The notes under the pieces: generated by a model | What the model saw: only the letters and a program-made list of their open reading frames with translations | Told to the model about the DNA's origin: nothing | The model's database searches: none | Translations under genes and position numbers: made by a program | Assembly: GCA_963764675.1 (NCBI GenBank) | Contig: CAVXTQ010000005.1 | Coordinates: 620,001 to 684,000, forward strand | Origin: Acidiferrum sp963764675 | GTDB taxonomy: Bacteria; Acidobacteriota; Terriglobia; Acidiferrales; UBA7541 | Direction of reading: 5' to 3' | DNA: 64,000 nucleotides | In this document: in pieces, positions 9,825 through 19,572 of the stretch | Layout of the letters: each line of letters begins with the position of its first letter | Numbering within the stretch: position 1 is the first letter of the stretch

Positions 9825-11263
9825 GCCAGCCGGCCGCCGGAGCCAGCGACGCAAAAAAGCAGTTGCGGCGCGAGATGGGCTTCTGGGACGTCCTACTTTT
9901 CAATATCGCAACAGTGTTGGGACCCCGCTGGATCGCAGCCGCCGGCCACAACGGCACCTCGTCGATCAGTTTGTGGGGGCTGGCCGCGCTGCTTTTTTTC
10001 GTTCCGAGCGCGCTGGTGATCAACGAGCTTTCGTCGCGATTCCCCGAAGAAGGCGGCCTGTACGTGTGGTCGAAAGAAGCATTCGGCGACTTCCACGGAT
10101 TCGTGTCTGGCTGGCTGTATTGGATCTATACAATTTTTTATTTCCCTGGATTGCTGCTGGCCAGCACCGCAATGAGCGCATACGTCATGGGCAGCGGCGG
10201 AGCGGCGCTGGCACAAAACAGGACATTTTTGATGGCGGGTTCGTTCGCGATGCTGTTTGTAGCGGTTTTCCTCAACATCATCGGACTGAATGTTGGCAAA
10301 TGGTTGCAGAACGCGGGCGGAGTCGCAACGTATCTGCCGCTGCTGATCCTGACCGGAATTGCCGTGATTCTATTTTTCCGTCAGGGTTCAACGACGCACT
10401 TCACGGTGTCGAACATGTTGCCGCATTGGAATTGGGACACCGTGAATTTTTGGTCGCAAATTGCGTTCGCTTTCTCTGGGCTCGAGCTGGTGTCGGCTAT
10501 GAGCGAGGAAGTCCGGGATCCCCGGCGCACGCTGCCGCGCGCGGTGTTGGGCTCGGGCGTGTTGATTGCCGCCATGTATATGCTGGGAACATTCGCGGTA
10601 TTGTCGCTGATCCCTGCCGAGCAGGTGGATCCCAGCAGTGGCGTGTTCGCGGCGATTACGGTGGGCTCGACGGCGCTGCGCATTGGATTTGTAGGCGTGT
10701 TGGCGGCGGTCTTGGTGTCGGTGGGAAATGCGGGCGGAGTGGGAAGCACGGTCGCGGGAATCGCCCGGGTGCCGTTCGTCGTCGGGATCGATCGCTACCT
10801 GCCGGCTGCGTTTGGCAAAATTCATCCGCGGTGGAGAACACCGTACGTTTCTATACTCGTGCAAGCGGTTCTCTCCGGCGCGGTATTGCTGATCAGCCAG
10901 ATCAATGAGAGCACGCGAGGCGCGTACCAGTTTCTTGTGGACGCGACGATCATTCTTTATTTCATTCCGTTTATGTACATGTTTGCCGCCGCGATCAAGC
11001 TGGCCGGCCGCTCGGATCGCGCCGCGAATCCGCAAACGGTGTTGATTCCCGGCGGAAAAATCGGCGTGTGGATTGTCGGCGGGATCGGGTTCCTGGTTGT
11101 GCTGGCAGGAATTGGCGTTTCGCTGGTCCCGCCGGGAGACTCGACGGATAAGCTGAAGTTCGAAATGAAGCTGGTCTTTGGCACTGTGGCGGCGATCGCG
11201 CTTGGATTGATTTTGTACTGGCGCGGCGTGCGAGAAAAACGCGAGGCCGGAATTGAGGGCTAG
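9821..11263 (+). CDS. APC-superfamily amino acid permease
   Basis: The 480-residue inner-membrane protein has about 12 hydrophobic helices. The first helix region (GFWDVLLFNIATVLGPRWIA) and the segment INELSSRFPEEGGLYVWSKEAFG match the APC fold, in which helix 1 is broken at the substrate site and the PExGGxYxW motif is conserved. It probably takes up or exchanges amino acids; the substrate cannot be read from sequence. The GTG start overlaps the ATPase stop by four bases, so it is the last gene of the operon that begins with the histidine kinase. Confidence 0.87.
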   Translation: MSQPAAGASDAKKQLRREMGFWDVLLFNIATVLGPRWIAAAGHNGTSSISLWGLAALLFFVPSALVINELSSRFPEEGGLYVWSKEAFGDFHGFVSGWLYWIYTIFYFPGLLLASTAMSAYVMGSGGAALAQNRTFLMAGSFAMLFVAVFLNIIGLNVGKWLQNAGGVATYLPLLILTGIAVILFFRQGSTTHFTVSNMLPHWNWDTVNFWSQIAFAFSGLELVSAMSEEVRDPRRTLPRAVLGSGVLIAAMYMLGTFAVLSLIPAEQVDPSSGVFAAITVGSTALRIGFVGVLAAVLVSVGNAGGVGSTVAGIARVPFVVGIDRYLPAAFGKIHPRWRTPYVSILVQAVLSGAVLLISQINESTRGAYQFLVDATIILYFIPFMYMFAAAIKLAGRSDRAANPQTVLIPGGKIGVWIVGGIGFLVVLAGIGVSLVPPGDSTDKLKFEMKLVFGTVAAIALGLILYWRGVREKREAGIEG

Positions 11264-11314
11264 GTGATTGAGCGGATTGCCGGTCTCGGCGGACTGGCAA
11301 GTCTTTACTAGGCG

Positions 11315-11977
11315 CTAAAAGCCTTCCTCAGTAAGGCGCGCAACTGTGATCTCCGATGGTGTTGAAGACGTTGCAGCGCGCGCTTCCAGATGCCGCTCGA
11401 TGTATTTTCCCAGGACGTCGCCTTCGAGATTGACGGCATCTCCGGGTTTGCGGTCGCGCAGATTCGTGTGCGCGTAGGTGTAGGGAATGACGGCGATTTC
11501 AACGATGCGATCGTGCCAGCGTGCGACGGTCAGGCTGATGCCGTCGAGGGTGATCGACCCTTTGGGAACGACATAGCGCGCGAACTCTTCCGGTACCTGC
11601 ACACCGTACCACCAATTCTCGCCCTCCGGCCGCAGGTGCGCGACGCGGCCGACGCCGTCTACATGGCCGAGCACGAAATGCCCGCCGAACTCTTTGCCCG
11701 CCGTGAGTGGCTGCTCGAGGTTGACGCGCCAGCCGGTCTTGAGGCCGCCGCTGCTGGCGCCGAACGAAGTCCGCCGCACCGTTTCTCCGGAGAGATCGGC
11801 GGAGAAGCGGTCGTTCTGTAGCGAGACGACAGTGAGGCAGCACCCGTTAACGGCTATGCTGTTCGAGATGGCGAGCGAAGCCGCGATGCTGGGCGCGTGA
11901 ACCACAACGCGTCCCCCATCGCTTTGCTGGGAGAGCGATTCGACGGTGCCAACGTGCTCCACAATTCCAGTGAACAT
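11315..11977 (-). CDS. ribE: Riboflavin synthase, alpha subunit
   Basis: The enzyme dismutates two 6,7-dimethyl-8-ribityllumazines into riboflavin plus a pyrimidine. The 220-residue protein has two similar lumazine-binding barrels: the first starts MFTGIVEHVGTVESL and contains NSIAVNGCCLTV, the second contains GHFVLGHVDGVG and ITLDGISLTV. The start at 11977 is set by the universally conserved MFTGI; upstream codons in frame are not conserved. ribD is nearby at 13238-14347, with a plus-strand gene between them. No FMN riboswitch was seen upstream. Confidence 0.95.
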   Translation of the reverse strand: MFTGIVEHVGTVESLSQQSDGGRVVVHAPSIAASLAISNSIAVNGCCLTVVSLQNDRFSADLSGETVRRTSFGASSGGLKTGWRVNLEQPLTAGKEFGGHFVLGHVDGVGRVAHLRPEGENWWYGVQVPEEFARYVVPKGSITLDGISLTVARWHDRIVEIAVIPYTYAHTNLRDRKPGDAVNLEGDVLGKYIERHLEARAATSSTPSEITVARLTEEGF

Positions 11978-12135
11978 GGATAATTTGCTTCCTGCGAATC
12001 TTGGCTCCAGTTCAGAGTTGCTGAACCAGCCAGCCGCTCCATTTTGCACAGACTCCCAAGATATTGGCAAACCGGAAGCGCCGCGTGCGAAAAAGGTTCC
12101 GGGAAACCAGAAAACTTGAGTTAGCATCCTACGCG

Positions 12136-13149
12136 ATGGCCATGAACGACCGCATTCGAGAAACGCTTGTCGCGCTGGATCGTCTCATCGCGCGGTCCCC
12201 GCTAGCGATGGGGAACGAAGACGGGGTGCTGCTTAGCTTTCTTTTTCATAGCTTGTACACCGGCGCGGACGAACTGCGGTCCGCCGTGGTAGACCCGCAG
12301 CAAGGCATCACCATCGAGATGTTCCGGCGATTCATCGACCATTTCCAGAAGCACGCGTATACCTTCGTTTCTTCCACCGATGTCACTAAGGGATTGCGGC
12401 CCGGCGGCAAGTACGTTCTCGTGACCTTTGACGACGGGTACTACAACAACGTCCGCGCTCTTCCGGTGCTGGAGGAGTTCCACATCCCCGCGGTGCTTTT
12501 CGTATCGACCCGCCACGTAAAGGAAGGCCGCGCGTTTTGGTGGGATGTCGTGGAGCGGGAAACTCTGAAGCGCGGCACGCCGCTGGAACAAGTGCGCGAT
12601 TTGTGCGTCAGCCTTAAAAGGCTCCGGACGGCGGGCGCGGAAACGCAGATCGCAAATCAATTTGGCGCGGACTCGCTGAAGCCGGTGAGTGACTTGGACC
12701 GCCCGTTCACTCCGGCCGAGCTTCGGGATTTTGCGCAGCACCCGCTGATTGCGCTGGGAAACCACACCAGAGATCACGCCATACTGACGAATTACTCCGC
12801 GGAGGAAGTGCTCGCGCAAATTCAGGGTGGGCAAGACGACATTTGGGCGATGACGGGAAAATCCACGGACATCATTGCCTATCCCAATGGCGATGAATCG
12901 CCCGCGATTATCGACGCCGCGAAGAGCTTGGGAATGCGTTTCGGTCTGAGCGTCAATCCCGGCCGCAACCGTCTGCCTTTGCGCCCGGGCTCGCGCGATG
13001 CGATGACGCTGAAGCGCTTCACGCTTACGGGAGACTCCGCGATTGAGCCACAGTGCCGGATGAGCCGTTCAGGAGTTTCGCTGTATCGCTCGGCTCGCAG
13101 CATGAAGCTAAAAGCGAGCGCGGGCTTCTCTTCACCTCGGCCCGCCTGA
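12136..13149 (+). CDS. Polysaccharide deacetylase (NodB domain)
   Basis: This 337-residue protein is a metal-dependent carbohydrate esterase (CE4-like) that removes acetyl groups from a glycan. Motif 1 is VTFDDGYYNN with the catalytic Asp and metal Asp. Motif 2 is GNHTRDHAIL with two metal-binding His. Motif 3 is IAYPNGDES. No signal peptide or membrane helix is visible, so it may act on a cytoplasmic lipid-linked glycan. The start is placed at MAMNDRIRE; 12142 is an alternative. It stands alone on the plus strand between ribE and ribD. Confidence 0.85.
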   Translation: MAMNDRIRETLVALDRLIARSPLAMGNEDGVLLSFLFHSLYTGADELRSAVVDPQQGITIEMFRRFIDHFQKHAYTFVSSTDVTKGLRPGGKYVLVTFDDGYYNNVRALPVLEEFHIPAVLFVSTRHVKEGRAFWWDVVERETLKRGTPLEQVRDLCVSLKRLRTAGAETQIANQFGADSLKPVSDLDRPFTPAELRDFAQHPLIALGNHTRDHAILTNYSAEEVLAQIQGGQDDIWAMTGKSTDIIAYPNGDESPAIIDAAKSLGMRFGLSVNPGRNRLPLRPGSRDAMTLKRFTLTGDSAIEPQCRMSRSGVSLYRSARSMKLKASAGFSSPRPA

Positions 13150-13237
13150 CCGCTGGCCACAGCAGACTCGGGCCACGTCCGCGCAGACTGCCGACTCAGA
13201 ATTATTTAGCCAACACAGCCCCTCGTATTTTTATCCG

Positions 13238-14347
13238 CTATTTTCGAGAGACTCGATGCGGGTAGGCTTCGATGCAGATATCAGGTCCGAACTGCCGCGC
13301 GCGCATGCCTCGAAGTGAATCGAGACGCGACCTTGGCGCGTGCGCCAAAGGCACTCCGGTGTCGCCCGCAATCTTTGGTGCGTAAAACAGCGCAAGCTTA
13401 TCAACCAAACCTGCCGAGAGCGCTGCGCCATTCAGTGACGGCCCGGCCTCCAGCAGCACACTCAGAATATCGCGCCGGCCCAGTTCAGCAAAAACAGCGG
13501 TGAGGTCGATACGGCCGCGGCGCGTGCGAGCACGGACAATCTCGACGCCAGCATGTTGCAGTTTCCGCGCTTTGGCGGAATCGAGCGCCACGCCGGTGAA
13601 AATCAAAAGGTCGTCGTCCGCCGTTTTGACGATCCGGGACTTCGGTGAAAGCCTGAGCTTGGAGTCTAGGACCACGCGCAGCAGACGCCGGCGCCGCGAA
13701 AGGCCGCTGCGATCCGTGAGCAATGGGTCGTCAGCGAGGATCGTTCCGATCCCGGTGACCAGCGCGTCCGAAGCGTGGCGCATGCGCTGAACTTCCGCGC
13801 GCGATTCCTCCGAAGTGATCCACTGCGTTTGTCCGCGCTTCTTAGCTTTCGGAAGAGCAAGCTGGCCGTCGAGTGTCAGCCCGGCCTTCAGCGTGACGAA
13901 AGGCTTCCGTGTGCGAATCCAGCACGCAAACGCTTCGTTCAACCGCCGCGCCTCATCCTCCATCACGTCTGTAGTCATTTCGACGCCCGAAGCCTCCAAA
14001 CGCTCGAAGCCGCGGCCGGACGTTTTCGGATTTGGATCTTGCATGCCCGCAACGACACGTCGAATCCCCGCCGCCAGGATCGCATCCGTGCACGGCCCGG
14101 TGCGGCCGGTGTGATTGCACGGCTCGAGGTTGACGTAGAGCGTAGCACCGCGCGCTTTTTCGCCAGCGGATTTCAGGGCGACGATTTCGGCGTGATCGCG
14201 CCACTCATACTGGTGAAACCCTTCGCCGACAATCGCGCCGTCGTTCACAATCACGCAGCCAACCGCGGGATTCGGGCTGGACAGGCCGATGCCTTTGCGG
14301 GCCAGGGCCAGCGCATGTTCCATGAAGTGGATGTCGTGTGCGTTCAC
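13238..14347 (-). CDS. ribD: Bifunctional riboflavin biosynthesis deaminase/reductase RibD
   Basis: The 369-residue protein carries out two steps of riboflavin synthesis. The N-terminal deaminase has the zinc motif HAEIVAL and PCNHTGRTGPC; the C-terminal reductase has KAGLTLDGQLAL, ALVTGIGTILADDPLLTDR and VLLEAGPSLNGAAL. It starts 3 bp after the ftsY stop, so both are probably cotranscribed. The loop that usually reads PNP(L/H)xxGxG is here PNPKTSGRG, a mild variant. Confidence 0.95.
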   Translation of the reverse strand: MNAHDIHFMEHALALARKGIGLSSPNPAVGCVIVNDGAIVGEGFHQYEWRDHAEIVALKSAGEKARGATLYVNLEPCNHTGRTGPCTDAILAAGIRRVVAGMQDPNPKTSGRGFERLEASGVEMTTDVMEDEARRLNEAFACWIRTRKPFVTLKAGLTLDGQLALPKAKKRGQTQWITSEESRAEVQRMRHASDALVTGIGTILADDPLLTDRSGLSRRRRLLRVVLDSKLRLSPKSRIVKTADDDLLIFTGVALDSAKARKLQHAGVEIVRARTRRGRIDLTAVFAELGRRDILSVLLEAGPSLNGAALSAGLVDKLALFYAPKIAGDTGVPLAHAPRSRLDSLRGMRARQFGPDICIEAYPHRVSRK

Positions 14348-14350
14348 GAA

Positions 14351-15316
14351 TTAGTCAAAAAGCGAGTTGACGTAGGTCTCGGCATCGAACGGCACCAGGT
14401 CGTTGATCTGCTCGCCTGTGCCGACGAAGCGAATGGGCAGGCCCAGCTCACGCGAGATAGCCACCACGATGCCGCCCTTGGCCGTGCCATCGAGCTTGGT
14501 AAGGATAATCCCGGTCACGCCGACGGCGGAGGTAAATTCACGCGCCTGCGCCAAGCCGTTCTGGCCGGTGGTCGCGTCGAGCACCAGCAGGACGTCATGC
14601 GGCGCGCCGGGAATGATTTTCGCGGCGGTCCGTTTCATTTTCTCAAGCTCGGCCATCAGGTTGGACTTGGTGTGCAGGCGGCCGGCAGTGTCGACGATGA
14701 CCGCATCCACCGCGCGGGCCTTCGCCGCGGCCACCGCGTCGTAGACCACCGCGGCCGGATCGGCGCCCGATTTTTGTTTGATGACTTCGATGCCGTTGCG
14801 TTGCGCCCAAATCTCGAGCTGCTCGACGGCGGCGGCGCGAAACGTGTCGGCGGCGCAGAGGATTACGCTCAAGCCATCTTGGCGCAAGCGATTCGCCAGC
14901 TTCCCGATGCTGGTGGTCTTCCCCGCGCCGTTTACGCCGACAATGAAAATCACGCGCGGTCCTGCACCGTTCGGGGATGCAGCTCGACCACCGGCCGCGG
15001 CAGTCGGCGAGCGGACGGATGCGTCCAGGATTCGCACAATGTGTGACTTGATTTCGCGCTTGAGTTGCGTCGAATCCGCCAAGGCGTCGCGGTCCATTTT
15101 CTCGCGGACGCCGTCTAGAATCTCGCGGGTCGTTTTCACTCCCAGATCGGCCGAAAGGAGCGCCGTCTCCAGCTCTTGCAGCAGAGACGGATCGATCTTC
15201 CGTTCGCCAAGAAAAACCGCGTCGATGGTTTCGGCCAGCGCCGCCTTGGTCTTGCTGACGGACTCCTTCAGTCGTTCCGCAAGCGTGGGTTCGGGTTTGC
15301 CAAAAAGAGTGATCAT
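14351..15316 (-). CDS. ftsY: Signal recognition particle receptor FtsY
   Basis: This GTPase docks SRP-ribosome complexes at the membrane. The 321 residues are the N domain (about 1-100) and G domain with G1 GVNGAGKTT, the SRP-GTPase motif DTFRAAAVEQLEIWAQR, G3 DTAGR and G4 TKLDGTAKGG. The long acidic A domain of the E. coli protein is absent, which is normal in many phyla. It is followed immediately by ribD. Confidence 0.97.
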   Translation of the reverse strand: MITLFGKPEPTLAERLKESVSKTKAALAETIDAVFLGERKIDPSLLQELETALLSADLGVKTTREILDGVREKMDRDALADSTQLKREIKSHIVRILDASVRSPTAAAGGRAASPNGAGPRVIFIVGVNGAGKTTSIGKLANRLRQDGLSVILCAADTFRAAAVEQLEIWAQRNGIEVIKQKSGADPAAVVYDAVAAAKARAVDAVIVDTAGRLHTKSNLMAELEKMKRTAAKIIPGAPHDVLLVLDATTGQNGLAQAREFTSAVGVTGIILTKLDGTAKGGIVVAISRELGLPIRFVGTGEQINDLVPFDAETYVNSLFD

Positions 15317-15408
15317 ACGGTCGCGCGCTCAAACGGGGGCGCAACATAAAATTGTAACAGAAGTGTCGGAGAGGCGGCCTCAGCCGCGGGTGGGTCGGGA
15401 AAGTATCG

Positions 15409-17196
15409 CTAGACTTGAACTTCGACGGCGCTGAGGCGGAGTTTTCCGGCGGTCACCGCGGCGTCGAGCGCGTTCACCACCACGGTGTCGAATTTCGCTC
15501 CCGCTAACGCCTTGATCTTGTCCAGCGCGTAGTCTAGGTCCATCGCGGATTGATATGGGCGGTTCGTGGTCATGGCATCCAAAGTGTCAGCCACGGCGAT
15601 GATTCGCGCCATTAAGGGAATCTGCGGCCCGGTTAGACCGTACGGATAGCCGCGCCCATCCATGTGCTCATGGTGCAGCTCGATGCCTGGCAGCATATCT
15701 TTCAGTTGCGAAACTGGACGCATGATGTTCGCACCCTTGATAGTGTGCTGCTTCATCAGCGCGAATTCTTCCGCTGTCAGCGATCCCGGCTTCTTGAGCA
15801 CGCGATCTTCGACGCCGATCTTACCGACGTCGTGCAGCAGTGCGGAGATTTTCAGCGTATCCAGGTCCGCGGCGGACAGTTCCAGTTCCTGGGCGATCAG
15901 CGTCGAATACTTCGCCACACGGCCGGAGTGACCCCGCGTGTACGGATCCTTTTCGTCGATGGCCGCGGCGAGCATGCGGATCGACCCGATAAACAGCTCG
16001 CGATTCTCCTCGGCGGCTTCCTTCAGCCGCTCGATGTATTCTTCGATGTCGCCGGCCATCTTGTTGAAGTTCTCAGCCAGTTCGCTGATTTCCGAGGCGC
16101 CGCGCACAGCCGAGCGTTGGTGGAATTCACCGCGGCTGATGGCGCGCGTGGAAGCGGCCAGCCCGCGGATCGGCCCGCTGATGCCCACGGCAAAGAAATA
16201 CCCAATAAGAATGGCGGCCAGCGTCACGATGCTGACGAAAGCCAGCGCCTGGCGGTTGAGTTCGTTGACCCCCGCATCGGCGCGTGCCTCTTTCAGGCTG
16301 CGCTCCGCAATCACCGCCCAGTTGACCTCGGGAATAGTGCTATACGTCCCAATCATTTCCACCGAGCGATTCTTATCTTTCTGAGTGAAACGAATCGTCG
16401 CGGTACTGCGAAGGTCCTGCGGCAAGGCGCGGACTTGATCGACGATTTTCGATGCATCCGCGCTGGCGTCCGTCCCAGGGACGAAATTCTTTGAGTCGGG
16501 GTGCGCAACGATGTGGCCGGCGTGGTCGACGACGAAAACCGTTCGCCTGCGCGCGCTGGCATCCTGCAAACGCCGCAAAATCGGCTCAAGGGAAACCACC
16601 GCCGCAAGCATGCCCGTGAAGTTTTCATTGATGTCTTTGAGCGGCACGGCGATCACGAACGCCGGCCGGTTGTCCGGCGCCAGCGCCAGGGGATCGCTGC
16701 GAAACTTTACGGATTGCATGGACGCGGCAAAAGCCCGCTGCAGCGCCTTGTTGACGAAGGGATCTTGGTCGGCACGGTAATTTCCTTGCGATGCAACCGT
16801 GCCTTTCCCGGATTTGCCCACCGCAGTCAGGTATAAGAACGTGTCGCGGTTGCTGTCGGCAAAATCTTCCAGCAAGTGCGCCACTTTGGGCTCCGCGACC
16901 GGATCTTCCACGTTGTCGCTCAAGTTCATCAATTCCAAAATCTGCCGCTCGCTCACCAACTGCTGCGTCAGGTTCGCTTCAAACAGTTGAATTTCTCGCG
17001 CCAGCGAGCGCGTTAGGTCGGTTTGTTGTACGAGCTCCGTGTCCACCAGCTTTTCTTGGCTGAGTTGCAGTACCTGGCGGTGATAAAGCCCAATGGGCAC
17101 CGCGCTGATCAGCAGCATCGCTCCCAAGACGAGCCACAAGATGCGCACGCGGCCGGCGCGGATACGGGTCCACAAAGATGCAAGATTGGCAGACAT
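15409..17196 (-). CDS. Cache-HAMP-HD-GYP signalling protein, likely c-di-GMP phosphodiesterase
   Basis: The 595-residue membrane protein has an N-terminal helix (about 19-38), a periplasmic Cache-like sensor to about residue 300, a second helix (IVTLAAILIGYFFAVGI), a HAMP segment and a C-terminal HD-GYP domain. The catalytic part shows HSGRVAKYS, HDVGKIGVEDRVL, the histidines of KQHTIKGA and HHEHMDGRGYPYGL (the GYP motif). It should hydrolyse cyclic di-GMP in response to a periplasmic ligand. It lies 148 bp downstream of gpsA. Confidence 0.93.
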   Translation of the reverse strand: MSANLASLWTRIRAGRVRILWLVLGAMLLISAVPIGLYHRQVLQLSQEKLVDTELVQQTDLTRSLAREIQLFEANLTQQLVSERQILELMNLSDNVEDPVAEPKVAHLLEDFADSNRDTFLYLTAVGKSGKGTVASQGNYRADQDPFVNKALQRAFAASMQSVKFRSDPLALAPDNRPAFVIAVPLKDINENFTGMLAAVVSLEPILRRLQDASARRRTVFVVDHAGHIVAHPDSKNFVPGTDASADASKIVDQVRALPQDLRSTATIRFTQKDKNRSVEMIGTYSTIPEVNWAVIAERSLKEARADAGVNELNRQALAFVSIVTLAAILIGYFFAVGISGPIRGLAASTRAISRGEFHQRSAVRGASEISELAENFNKMAGDIEEYIERLKEAAEENRELFIGSIRMLAAAIDEKDPYTRGHSGRVAKYSTLIAQELELSAADLDTLKISALLHDVGKIGVEDRVLKKPGSLTAEEFALMKQHTIKGANIMRPVSQLKDMLPGIELHHEHMDGRGYPYGLTGPQIPLMARIIAVADTLDAMTTNRPYQSAMDLDYALDKIKALAGAKFDTVVVNALDAAVTAGKLRLSAVEVQV

Positions 17197-17344
17197 CGCT
17201 CTACCACAAGTCTAAGGGAATGGAAGCGTGCCGAGGGGAAGCCGGAGGTACAGGCGTCGCGCATGTGCAACTGGAACGTTGGTACTAGTGACCATAAGTC
17301 TTTGCAGAGCAGGTACTTAGCGAGGTTCAGGAGATCCGGACCTG

Positions 17345-18349
17345 TCATTCACGTTTCTGCGGCCGCTCCATGATTTCGCGAATCGCGCCGCGCGGAGACT
17401 TGCCCTGATTCAGGATCGCATCCACCTGCTCCGTAATCGGCAGGTCGATGTGGTTCTCGCGGGCGAGCGCCAAGAGCGCGGCTGTCGTGCCCACGCCCTC
17501 CGCAACCCCGTGCATCCCGGACATAATTTCGGGCAGCGAGCGCCCCTTTCCTAGTTCGACGCCCACGCTGCGGTTGCGGCTTAAGGAGCCGGTGCACGTC
17601 AGCACCAGGTCCCCGAGCCCGGCCAAGCCGCTCAGCGTCTCGGGCCGCGCCCCAAGAGCAACGGCCAGGCGAGACATTTCTGCTAGGCCCCGTGTAATCA
17701 GTGCAGCCAGCGTATTGGAACCAAGCCCCAGCCCATGGCACGTGCCCGCCGCGATCGCGATCACGTTCTTCATCGCGCCGGCCAGTTCCACGCCCAGCAC
17801 GTCGTCATTGGTGTAGAGGCGAAAATTTGGCGTGGCAAACTCTTCCTGCAATTCAGCGGCGAGAGCCGCGTCCCGGGACGCGACGACCACCGCGGTGGGC
17901 GCGCCGCGCGCCACTTCCAGCGCGAACGACGGTCCGGAGAGAACGGCCACGCGAGGCGCCCCTGCCGCGGAGAGAACCTCCGCAATCACTTGGCTCATGC
18001 GCTCGTGTGTTGCTGGCTCGAGGCCTTTGGTTGCGCTCACGACTATGGCGCGCGAAGAAATTCGATTCGCCGCTGCAGTGTAGACAGCGCGAGCATGCGC
18101 CGACGGCATCGCACCTGCAACGATCGTCGCTCCGCTCACCGCCTCGCCGATTTCATGGGTGACGCGAACTTGATCGCCGATTCTGAATCCCGTCAGGTAC
18201 GCGATGTTTTCACGGCTGCGACGCATCGCTTCCGCAAGATCCCGGTCGCGGGCCCACAGCGAAATCTCATGAGCACGCGGGCTGCGCGACAACACCACCG
18301 CCAGCGCCGTGCCCCAGCTTCCCGCGCCTAGAATGGCGATCTGCGTCAC
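17345..18349 (-). CDS. gpsA: Glycerol-3-phosphate dehydrogenase [NAD(P)+]
   Basis: The enzyme makes sn-glycerol-3-phosphate for phospholipids. The 334 residues begin with GTG (VTQIAILGAGSWGTALA, the Rossmann fingerprint), followed by SATKGLEP, LSGPSFALEVARG, the catalytic Lys in ELAGAMKNVIAIAAG, and GLGDLVLTC. The start overlaps the plsY stop (GTGA), the arrangement expected because PlsY uses the product. The first intact gene downstream of the frameshift-rich tract. Confidence 0.95.
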   Translation of the reverse strand: MTQIAILGAGSWGTALAVVLSRSPRAHEISLWARDRDLAEAMRRSRENIAYLTGFRIGDQVRVTHEIGEAVSGATIVAGAMPSAHARAVYTAAANRISSRAIVVSATKGLEPATHERMSQVIAEVLSAAGAPRVAVLSGPSFALEVARGAPTAVVVASRDAALAAELQEEFATPNFRLYTNDDVLGVELAGAMKNVIAIAAGTCHGLGLGSNTLAALITRGLAEMSRLAVALGARPETLSGLAGLGDLVLTCTGSLSRNRSVGVELGKGRSLPEIMSGMHGVAEGVGTTAALLALARENHIDLPITEQVDAILNQGKSPRGAIREIMERPQKRE

Positions 18350-18983
18350 TCGCTGTCCTTTTTCTTGCTGAACGAGAAGCGCGCCTCGCGGCCTTCCACA
18401 AGGCGCTGAATGTTGGCATCGTGCTTGTACACCACCAACATTGCCGCCGCGAATGCCCCAAACGTAACGATCAGCGGTGGCGCGTGGTGCGGCACCCACA
18501 GAAAATAGATGAGCATCGGCATGGCCGCGGCCGCCGCGATGGAACCCAGCGACACGTAGCGCCAGAACACGACCGAAGTATAAAGACGCTGATCGAGCCC
18601 AGCGCCGCGAGCGGGCAGAGCACCAGGAACATTCCCGCCGCCGTGGCGACGCCCTTTCCGCCACGAAAGCGCAGCCATACCGGATAGCAATGTCCGATCA
18701 GCGCGGCGAGCCCCGCAACGGTCATCCAAGCGGCGCTTTCGTTCGTAAAGCGCGCGGCCAGCCACACGGCTGCGGCGCCTTTGGCTCCGTCCAGCACCAA
18801 AGTGAAGATTCCGGGCAGCGGTCCTGCTACGCGCGCCACGTTCGTCGCGCCCATATTGCCGCTGCCGGCTTTGCGCACGTCACCCCCGCCAAACAACTTC
18901 GAGAGCACAGATCCGAAGGGAATGGACCCGAGCAGATACGCCGCCGCCGGAATCCACAGAAGGCTGGGTGAGATTTGAGGCAT
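18346..18983 (-). CDS. plsY: Glycerol-3-phosphate acyltransferase PlsY, one frameshift
   Basis: This inner-membrane enzyme transfers an acyl group from acyl-phosphate to glycerol-3-phosphate. The N-terminal 135 residues (from 18983) show AYLLGSIPFGSVLSK, GSGNMGATNVAR, LDGAKGA and LRFRGGKGVATAAG, the family motifs. Reading then shifts near 18580: the continuation VVFWRYVSLGSIAAAAAMP to KKKDSE is in another frame. Correcting one indel gives about 211 residues, the normal size. The stop overlaps gpsA. A sequence error is the simplest explanation. Confidence 0.9.
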
Positions 18984-18989
18984 GCGCCG

Positions 18990-19569
18990 CTAGGCCTCCG
19001 CTGCAAACGGAAAGGATCGCAGCGTAGTGTACTCCGCACCGGAAGGTTTCAGCTTGCTTTCGATGAGGTGAAATTCGCCGGTGTGCAACACGCCGAACTC
19101 GCGCGCCGCTCCTCCCTGAACGGCGGCGTGAAGCTCCTGCGCGATGCCCGGCGGATCGAGGCGCGCCAGAGTCAGATGCGGGGTGAACGGCTGGCTTTCG
19201 CGTCGAAACCCAAGCTTTTCGAGATTCAGGTCGACGTCGCCAGCGATCGCCGGCAAAGTTCGGTGGCGCCTCGATGCCCGCAAATAAGACTCGCGGGCGT
19301 TTTTCGTTCGGAAAGAAGCCGAGACCCGCGGAAGCGCAATTCCACCGGCTGTGCGGAGTGAACGGCGGACAATGCCGCGCCAATGGCCGTCCAGTTTTTC
19401 GGGAGTCGGTCTCACCGATAAATTTCAGCGTCACGTGAAGATTTTCGGGCCGCACCCAGCGCATCTTTTTTGTCGAGGACGCCGGCTCCAGGGCGCGGAG
19501 TTCCTTGATCAACGCGTCGAGATTATCTCGCACGGCGGAAGGAATCTGTAGCGCGACGAACAGGCGCAC
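18990..19569 (-). CDS. thpR: RNA 2',3'-cyclic phosphodiesterase (2'-5' RNA ligase family), frameshifted
   Basis: The protein belongs to the 2H phosphoesterases. It starts with GTG at 19569 (MRLFVALQIPSAVRDNL). The first HxTx motif is HVTLKFIG and the second is HLTLARL. The frame changes at least three times: residues through IGETD, then EKLDGHW, then GLGFFPNEKRPRVLFAG, then DVDLNLEKLGFRR to the end. All pieces are in the right order and are recognisable, so the protein would be about 190 residues after correction. It sits 3 bp after cinA and 6 bp before plsY. Confidence 0.82.
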
Positions 19570-19572
19570 GGC

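Noticed and set aside
13775..15046. 423-codon open frame on the plus strand
   Set aside because: It is antisense to ribD and ftsY, both clearly real; low-complexity His/Arg/Ala-rich product.
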